Positions 7,815 to 15,000 of a stretch of DNA of 15,000 nucleotides are shown here, piece after piece (the first letter of the stretch is position 1; each line of letters starts with the position of its first letter). This stretch comes from Bacillus sp. SLBN-46 (lineage in GTDB: Bacteria > Bacillota > Bacilli > Bacillales > Cytobacillaceae), in NCBI RefSeq assembly GCF_031453555.1, contig NZ_JAVIZM010000001.1, positions 422,501 through 437,500 on the forward strand, given 5' to 3'. The notes under the pieces are model-generated. The model ran no database searches. It saw only the letters and a program-made list of their open reading frames with translations, and was not told where the DNA came from. The position numbers and the translations under genes were made by a program.

Positions 7815-9095
7815 TTACATTGGCTTAATTACGTCACGGTTCCCCATGTATGGACGTAATACAGTTGGTATGATGACACTGCCGTCGTCTTGCTGGTAAT
7901 TCTCTAATATTGCGGCGACCGTGCGGCCAATCGCAAGACCAGAGCCATTTAATGTGTGAACATGTTCGGGCTTGGCTTTTGGATAACGACGGAAACGGAT
8001 ATTTGCTCGTCTCGCTTGGAATGCTTCAAAATTACTGCAAGAAGAAATCTCACGGTACGTCCCATAGCTAGGAATCCATACTTCAATATCGTATTTCTTC
8101 GCAGCCGTAAACCCAAGGTCACCCGTGCACATGCTTAACACACGGTATGGAAGCTCCAATAATTGTAATACTCGTTCAGCATCATTTGTCAGCTTTTCAA
8201 GCTCCTCATAAGAATCCTCTGGCTTCACAAACTTTACAAGTTCCACCTTATTAAATTGATGCTGACGGATTAACCCTCTTGTATCACGACCTGCAGAGCC
8301 AGCCTCAGAACGGAAGCATGCGCTATAGGCAGCAAAGCGGATTGGAAGGTCTTCCCCACTTAAAATCTCATCACGGTGATAGTTTGTAACAGGTACTTCT
8401 GCCGTTGGAATAAGGAAATAATCTTCGCTCTCAATCAAGAAGGCATCCTCTTCAAACTTTGGCAATTGCCCTGTTCCCATCATGCTTGTGCGATTCACCA
8501 AGTATGGCGGTAGGATTTCAGTGTAGCCATGTTCATCCACATGCAAGTCGAGCATGAAGCTCATTAACGCACGCTCTAAACGCGCTCCTAATCCTTTGTA
8601 GAAAACAAAACGGCTTCCTGTTACTTTGCCTGCACGTTCAAAATCAAGGATCCCCAAATGATCAGCAATGTCCCAGTGCGGCTTTGCTTCGAATTCAAAG
8701 TCACGTACCTTGCCCCATTGTCTGATTTCTATATTGTCATCTTCTGTTTCCCCGACGGGTACACTTTCATGAGGGATATTTGGGATTCTTAGAAGTAACA
8801 TTTCTAGTGTTTCTTCTACTCCGCGAAGCTCGTCATCAAGCGCTTTAATTTGATCGCCTACCTCACGCATCTCTTTAATCAAGTGGTCAGCATCCTGCTT
8901 TTCACGCTTTAAAGCTGCTACTTGCTGTGTTACTTCATTTCGTTTGCTTTTTAGTTTTTCAGATTCTACGATTAGTTCTCGTCTCTTTAGGTCTAGTTCT
9001 TCGAAGCGGCCAAGATCGGTTAGATCTTCTCCACGGTTTTGAAGTTTTTCTTTAACTTCAGCAAAATTTGCTCTTAGGACTTTAATATCCAGCAT
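7815..9095 (-). CDS. serS: Seryl-tRNA synthetase
   Basis: Class II aminoacyl-tRNA synthetase that charges tRNA-Ser (and tRNA-Sec where present) with serine. The 426 residues show an N-terminal long antiparallel coiled coil (about 30-100) that grips the long variable arm of tRNA-Ser. The catalytic core has TAE (231-233, serine binding), motif 2 [20 protein letters not shown] (261-280) with Arg262, and motif 3 GSGLAIGR (384-391) with Arg391. The ATG at 9093-9095 was chosen because AAGGAG lies about 7 bases upstream and [11 protein letters not shown] aligns with B. subtilis SerS; the GTG three codons earlier overlaps the ribosome binding site. Expression should respond to uncharged tRNA-Ser through the T-box leader upstream. 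A tRNA-Ser gene lies immediately downstream with a separate promoter. Confidence 0.98.
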   Translation of the reverse strand: MLDIKVLRANFAEVKEKLQNRGEDLTDLGRFEELDLKRRELIVESEKLKSKRNEVTQQVAALKREKQDADHLIKEMREVGDQIKALDDELRGVEETLEMLLLRIPNIPHESVPVGETEDDNIEIRQWGKVRDFEFEAKPHWDIADHLGILDFERAGKVTGSRFVFYKGLGARLERALMSFMLDLHVDEHGYTEILPPYLVNRTSMMGTGQLPKFEEDAFLIESEDYFLIPTAEVPVTNYHRDEILSGEDLPIRFAAYSACFRSEAGSAGRDTRGLIRQHQFNKVELVKFVKPEDSYEELEKLTNDAERVLQLLELPYRVLSMCTGDLGFTAAKKYDIEVWIPSYGTYREISSCSNFEAFQARRANIRFRRYPKAKPEHVHTLNGSGLAIGRTVAAILENYQQDDGSVIIPTVLRPYMGNRDVIKPM

Positions 9096-9130
9096 AATTG
9101 ACACTCCTTTTAAAAATTAAATTGCAAAAA

Positions 9131-9385
9131 ACAAAAAACTCCCGCCCCTGAAAACAGGGACGAGAGTTAACCCGCGTTACCACCCTGGTTGACAGCATAC
9201 ACTGTCCACCTTGAAAAAATGTAACGGTTTTTACCGAAAGTACTTACTTACTACATTATGTAGTGTTCCATACCTTGCTCGAGGAGGGATTCACAAGCTT
9301 CATTCACCGATTCTCACCTGCCATCGGCTCTCTGCTAGAATGAGTTTCCTGTTACTAGTTCCTCTCATTGCTTTCATCAATATTT
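9131..9385 (-). promoter_or_regulatory. Serine-specific T-box riboswitch in the serS leader
   Basis: A transcription-attenuation T-box that senses the charging state of tRNA-Ser. On the minus strand: Stem I from about 9380, with GAGGA/TCCTC at its base, an AGTA element, and a specifier loop GAATCCC (9286-9292) in which the likely specifier codon is UCC (9287-9289). The apical hairpin GCCGATGG to AATCGG and the T-box sequence AGGGTGGTAACGCG (9173-9186) follow. Last comes a 14-bp terminator (9137-9150 with 9155-9168, two G-U pairs) with a T tract at 9131-9138. The promoter is not clear: TAAATA at 9381-9386 is a possible -10 without a good -35. There is no obvious pdxT terminator before it. Confidence 0.95.
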
Positions 9386-9440
9386 ATGATTTGTATATTT
9401 ACGTTACTATAATTATTAACGAATTGCAACCAAATTATCC

Positions 9441-10031
9441 CTACACAAATTGCTTTTGTTTGGCTTCCTTTACCATCTCAACAAAGTAAGCGGTAATGCG
9501 ATGATCATCCGTTAATTCAGGATGAAAGGAACATCCGAGAAATTGCCTGTCCCGTGCGGCCACAATGCGGTCATTATGCTTGCATAGGATTTCCACATCT
9601 TCACCCGCCTCAACAATGTGCGGCGCACGAATAAACACCGCTGGGAAGGTCTCCGCTACATCCTTAATTGCAAGGTCCGCTTCGAAGCTGTCCACTTGTC
9701 GGCCGAAGGAGTTCCGCTCCACCTGAATGTCCATGACACCGATGTGAGGTTCATTATAACCGACTAGTTGCTTAGCTAATAATATGAGGCCCGCGCATGT
9801 ACCAAACATTGGTTTCCCGCTGTGGGCAAAATCCTTTAACGCATCCATGAAATCATATTTATCAATCAGTCGCCGCATTGCTGTGCTTTCTCCACCAGGA
9901 AGAATAAGACCATCTAATTCTTGTAACTCTTCCTTTCGTTTAACAGCAACAGCCTCTACACCGCAGGCCTCAAGTGGCCGAATATGTTCCCGGACCGCTC
10001 CTTGTAAAGCGAGAACACCGATCTTAATCAT
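9441..10031 (-). CDS. pdxT: PLP synthase glutaminase subunit PdxT
   Basis: The class I glutamine amidotransferase subunit of the DXP-independent vitamin B6 pathway. It releases ammonia from glutamine and passes it to PdxS, which makes pyridoxal 5'-phosphate from ribose 5-phosphate and glyceraldehyde 3-phosphate; twelve PdxT decorate a PdxS dodecamer. The 196 residues show the oxyanion/substrate segment PGGEST (45-50), the nucleophile Cys79 in FGTCAGL, and His170 and Glu172 in SFHPEL completing the triad. [13 protein letters not shown] at the N-terminus is family-typical. The ATG follows the pdxS stop by 3 bases, with AGAGGATGG in the last pdxS codons acting as ribosome binding site, so the two subunits are translationally coupled. 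Confidence 0.97.
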   Translation of the reverse strand: MIKIGVLALQGAVREHIRPLEACGVEAVAVKRKEELQELDGLILPGGESTAMRRLIDKYDFMDALKDFAHSGKPMFGTCAGLILLAKQLVGYNEPHIGVMDIQVERNSFGRQVDSFEADLAIKDVAETFPAVFIRAPHIVEAGEDVEILCKHNDRIVAARDRQFLGCSFHPELTDDHRITAYFVEMVKEAKQKQFV

Positions 10032-10034
10032 CGA

Positions 10035-10916
10035 TTACCATCCTCTTTCTTGCATGCGTGCTTCTGGTGCTAGTGAAGAAATTTCAATCCCTTTCATTGG
10101 TGTTCCAAGATCCTTTGAAAGTTCAGCAATTAATTTATAGTCTTGGTAGTGAGTAGTTGCTTCCACAATTGCTCTTGCAAACTTAGCAGGGTTTTCAGAT
10201 TTGAAGATACCTGACCCAACAAACACACCGTCCGCACCAAGCTGCATCATAAGTGCTGCATCTGCTGGTGTTGCTACACCGCCTGCTGCGAAGTTAACAA
10301 CTGGGAGACGTCCAAGACGCTTAATTTCAAGTAGTAATTCAAATGGAGCACCTAAAAGCTTTGCTTCCGTCATTAGCTCATCTTCATTCATTCCCACTAC
10401 TTTACGAACTTGTGCGTTTACCTTACGGATGTGACGAACCGCTTCAACGATATTACCCGTTCCTGGCTCACCCTTTGTACGAAGCATAGAGGCACCTTCA
10501 CCAATACGGCGCGCTGCCTCACCAAGGTCACGGCAACCGCAAACAAACGGAACAGTAAAATCACTTTTATATAAATGGTACTCTTCGTCAGCAGGAGTTA
10601 ATACTTCACTTTCATCGATATAATCAACACCCATCGCCTCAAGCACTCTAGCTTCCACAATATGACCAATTCTTGCTTTAGCCATGACAGGGATTGAAAC
10701 AGCATTAAGTACCTCTTCAACTATTCTTGGGTCAGCCATCCTTGCCACTCCACCAGCTGCACGGATATCTGAAGGCACACGCTCTAAAGCCATTACTGCT
10801 ACTGCACCTGCTTCTTCAGCAATTTTTGCCTGCTCAGCATTCACAACGTCCATAATGACGCCGCCTTTTTGCATTTCAGCCATACCACGTTTTACGAGTT
10901 CTGTACCTGTTTTCAT
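10035..10916 (-). CDS. pdxS: PLP synthase lyase subunit PdxS
   Basis: The synthase subunit of the two-protein PLP pathway; a beta/alpha barrel that forms hexamers and dodecamers. The 293 residues are full length and strongly conserved. Seen: GGVIMDVVN (18-26) with Asp23, VMAKARIGH (77-85) with Lys80, the Schiff-base lysine for the pentose, and [12 protein letters not shown] (144-155) with Lys148, the second catalytic lysine, followed by the phosphate-binding Gly-rich loop. The start ATG is preceded by GGGGG about 10 bases upstream. It is first in the pdxS-pdxT operon. A plausible promoter lies about 45 bases upstream and is flanked by short inverted repeats that could bind a regulator; B. subtilis lacks a known PdxR for this operon. 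Confidence 0.98.
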   Translation of the reverse strand: MKTGTELVKRGMAEMQKGGVIMDVVNAEQAKIAEEAGAVAVMALERVPSDIRAAGGVARMADPRIVEEVLNAVSIPVMAKARIGHIVEARVLEAMGVDYIDESEVLTPADEEYHLYKSDFTVPFVCGCRDLGEAARRIGEGASMLRTKGEPGTGNIVEAVRHIRKVNAQVRKVVGMNEDELMTEAKLLGAPFELLLEIKRLGRLPVVNFAAGGVATPADAALMMQLGADGVFVGSGIFKSENPAKFARAIVEATTHYQDYKLIAELSKDLGTPMKGIEISSLAPEARMQERGW

Positions 10917-10959
10917 TTGTTAAAATCCCCCTTTTATTTAAAATATTAAGAAAAATCTC

Positions 10960-10988
10960 TTTACACAGTTAGGAAAATTCCCATTCAA
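10960..10988 (-). promoter_or_regulatory. Probable promoter of pdxS-pdxT
   Basis: TTGAAT (10983-10988), a 17-base spacer and TGTAAA (10960-10965) on the minus strand, two mismatches from consensus in each box. It is the best match between the dacA terminator and pdxS. GGAA-N2-TTCC lies inside the spacer and GGAAT-N6-ATTCC (10995-11010) just upstream. Confidence 0.45.
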
Positions 10989-11030
10989 CTAATCGGAATT
11001 AACTTATTCCATAAAATCATTAAAGCAACA

Positions 11031-11061
11031 AAAAAGGATTCCTGTCAAGACAAGAATCCTT
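11031..11061 (-). terminator. Intrinsic terminator of dacA
   Basis: AAGGATTCCTGTC (11034-11046) pairs over 13 bp (one G-U) with GACAAGAATCCTT (11049-11061); on the minus strand the stem runs into six T. It separates dacA from pdxS-pdxT. Confidence 0.92.
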
Positions 11062-11099
11062 CTTAATAAATCCAAAATTTTCTTATGTTTTTATTCTAC

Positions 11100-12458
11100 T
11101 TAAAACCAACCTTTTACGGTTGAAGAAATTCCGTGCCAAACATCACCAAAGAAATTGCCAATCCCACGCATCATTAGGACAAACCAATTTGCTTTTTCTA
11201 CATCTTTTGCAGCAATGACATCCACTTTGATTTTCTTTTGTCCCTCTTCTGTTAAGAAAGAAACTTTATCACCATTTTTAGGTTCTACAGTTAAATATCC
11301 AACTGTTTCACCTTTTTTTACTGGTGCAGTAATTTCTCCATCTTTATTAACCTTTTTCTTATCTAGAACTAGAACTGGTTTGTAGCTCTTCTTTTCACCG
11401 TTGAGGACAACCATGCTAATAGCTGACTTCGTATAAATTTTCACTTGGTCTTCTTTTCCTTTAGTGATAGGGAGCGTCTTATGTCCTTTTACTTGATAAT
11501 GTTTAGGAACAATCTGTTCTTTTGTATAATTACTAAATGCATAATCCATCATTTTTCTTGTTTCATCAAAACGTGCTTTGTAGCCACCTTTTCCACTGGC
11601 GTCCTTAGCATTTTGTACAACAGTAATAAATCGTTTTCCATCCCGGCTCGCGGTACCTGTGAAGCAATACCCTGCAAAGTCAGTGGTACCCGTCTTAAGC
11701 CCGTCCATTCCTTGATAACCGTAAACTAACTTTGGAAGCATCCAGTTCCAGTTATCCATCTTAATTTGATCGTCCGTGCCTTCTCTGAACATTTTCGTCG
11801 GCGTGCTAGCCGTTTTTAACACTTCAGGGAAATCATTAATTAAATGAAACGCTAATTTTGCAACAGCACGTGGAGACATTACGTTCTCATCCTCAGGACC
11901 TGTTCCTTCAGGATGCTGCCCATGGTAATCTCGGTTATTTAAACCCGTAGAGTTGACGAATTTATAATCCTTCAATCCTAATTGTTTGGCTTTGTCATTC
12001 ATCATTTTTACAAAGTTTGCTTCTGATCCGCCAATAGTTTCTGCTATTGCAATGGTTGCACTATTTGCAGAATAAATAGCCATTGCTTCATATAATTCAC
12101 GGATGGTATATTTCCCATCTGCTCTTAATGGCACATTCGAAAGACTTCTGTCATGGGAGTTCTTATAAACAAGATCACTTACTGAATACTCCTGATCCCA
12201 TTTCACTTTGCCTTTCTTAACCGCTTCAAGTAAAAGATATTCTGTCATCATTTTAGTCATGCTGGCAACCCCTAAAACACTGTCAGCATTTTGTTCATAT
12301 AGAACCTTACCTGTTTCTGCATCAACTAATATGGCACCATCAGCATTTACATTTAACGCTGCTTCTGCCTTAGCCTGGTTTACACCAGCAAATAGGCTAA
12401 AAAACATAATCATTGCCATTGCACTGGCAACACATTTCTGATAAAAATGTTTGTTCAC
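11100..12458 (-). CDS. dacA: D-alanyl-D-alanine carboxypeptidase DacA (PBP5)
   Basis: A low-molecular-weight penicillin-binding protein that removes the terminal D-Ala from peptidoglycan pentapeptides outside the membrane. The 452 residues show a signal peptide (about 1-31: basic MNKHFYQK, hydrophobic core, AKA before the likely cut), then the serine peptidase motifs SMTK (66-69, nucleophile Ser66), SAN (130-132) and KTG (255-257). The beta-rich C-terminal PBP5 domain follows, and finally an amphipathic helix [14 protein letters not shown] and [10 protein letters not shown] that should anchor it to the outer membrane leaflet. The start is the GTG at 12456-12458, 8 bases after GGAGG; the TTG five codons earlier contains part of that ribosome binding site and is not the start. 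Monocistronic, with its own terminator. Confidence 0.96.
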   Translation of the reverse strand: MNKHFYQKCVASAMAMIMFFSLFAGVNQAKAEAALNVNADGAILVDAETGKVLYEQNADSVLGVASMTKMMTEYLLLEAVKKGKVKWDQEYSVSDLVYKNSHDRSLSNVPLRADGKYTIRELYEAMAIYSANSATIAIAETIGGSEANFVKMMNDKAKQLGLKDYKFVNSTGLNNRDYHGQHPEGTGPEDENVMSPRAVAKLAFHLINDFPEVLKTASTPTKMFREGTDDQIKMDNWNWMLPKLVYGYQGMDGLKTGTTDFAGYCFTGTASRDGKRFITVVQNAKDASGKGGYKARFDETRKMMDYAFSNYTKEQIVPKHYQVKGHKTLPITKGKEDQVKIYTKSAISMVVLNGEKKSYKPVLVLDKKKVNKDGEITAPVKKGETVGYLTVEPKNGDKVSFLTEEGQKKIKVDVIAAKDVEKANWFVLMMRGIGNFFGDVWHGISSTVKGWF

Positions 12459-12493
12459 TGTAACGCCCTCCAACGAATTTATACACTTTGGTT

Positions 12494-12502
12494 ATTTTAA
12501 CA
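12494..12502 (-). promoter_or_regulatory. Possible extended -10 promoter of dacA
   Basis: TGTTAAAAT on the minus strand is an extended -10 (TG-n-TAAAAT, one mismatch to TATAAT). No good -35 sits at 16-18 bases. The start would be about 30 bases before the GTG codon. The guaB terminator lies upstream, so dacA needs its own promoter. Confidence 0.4.
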
Positions 12503-12582
12503 TAAGTAGCTGGCAAATCATAGACAGAGCATAGAACCATTCTTTTTCCAATTCTGCTATTTTTCTAGGAATATTTGACTGT

Positions 12583-12614
12583 AAAAAAAACAGAGAAGCG
12601 GAGCTTCCCTGTTT
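12583..12614 (-). terminator. Intrinsic terminator of guaB
   Basis: A 12-bp stem with one G-U (12588-12599 with 12603-12614, three-base loop), beginning 11 bases after the guaB stop and followed on the minus strand by eight T (12583-12590). Confidence 0.92.
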
Positions 12615-12625
12615 CCATTTGAAGA

Positions 12626-15000
<2,375 letters not shown>

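Noticed and set aside
9211..9489. Plus-strand frame of 92 codons opposite the serS leader
   Set aside because: The region is explained by the T-box on the minus strand; the frame has no ribosome binding site and runs into the end of pdxT.

Overview
The window is an ordinary, gene-dense piece of an endospore-forming Firmicutes chromosome, most likely a Bacillus sensu lato species (family Bacillaceae; I cannot name it more closely). The evidence is the gene order guaB-dacA-pdxS-pdxT-serS-tRNA-Ser-dck-dgk-yaaH-yaaI-tadA-SRP RNA-dnaX-yaaK-recR-yaaL, which is the origin-proximal order of Bacillus subtilis. Other signs are an SRP RNA of the long Gram-positive type with an Alu domain, a T-box in front of serS, strong GGAGG ribosome binding sites, frequent TTG/GTG starts, low GC, and a spore cortex-lytic gene. 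The window is displayed in reverse: by this synteny oriC should lie beyond the right edge and bofA beyond the left edge. Minus-strand genes therefore probably run with replication and plus-strand genes against it.

Layout from the left. Positions 17-2964 hold the dnaX operon read leftward: dnaX (clamp-loader tau/gamma), the EbfC-type nucleoid protein gene yaaK, recR (recombinational repair) and yaaL. It has a good sigma-A promoter at 3001-3030 and a terminator-like hairpin inside the operon between yaaK and recR. Positions 3052-3442 hold the SRP RNA gene with its own promoter, a 5' leader and a terminator. tadA (tRNA adenosine deaminase) follows on the minus strand. Positions 4044-7528 are a rightward block: a YaaI-type cysteine hydrolase, the LysM/GH18 spore-lytic enzyme YaaH (SleL), and two tandem deoxynucleoside kinases (dgk, dck).

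Positions 7511-9385 form a translation module around serine: convergent terminators, tRNA-Ser(UGA), its promoter directly behind the serS terminator, seryl-tRNA synthetase, and a serine T-box leader. Leftward pdxS-pdxT (the two subunits of the PLP synthase), dacA (D-alanyl-D-alanine carboxypeptidase PBP5) and guaB (IMP dehydrogenase) follow. At the right edge yaaC starts divergently from guaB with a TTG codon and runs out of the window.

I found no mobile element, CRISPR array, phage gene, toxin-antitoxin pair or defence system. No previously undescribed system is apparent. The points worth a second look are regulatory: an inverted repeat shared by the guaB and yaaC promoters, the internal hairpin of the dnaX operon, deviations in the serS T-box, repeats at the pdxS promoter, and the packing of the tRNA-Ser promoter against a terminator.
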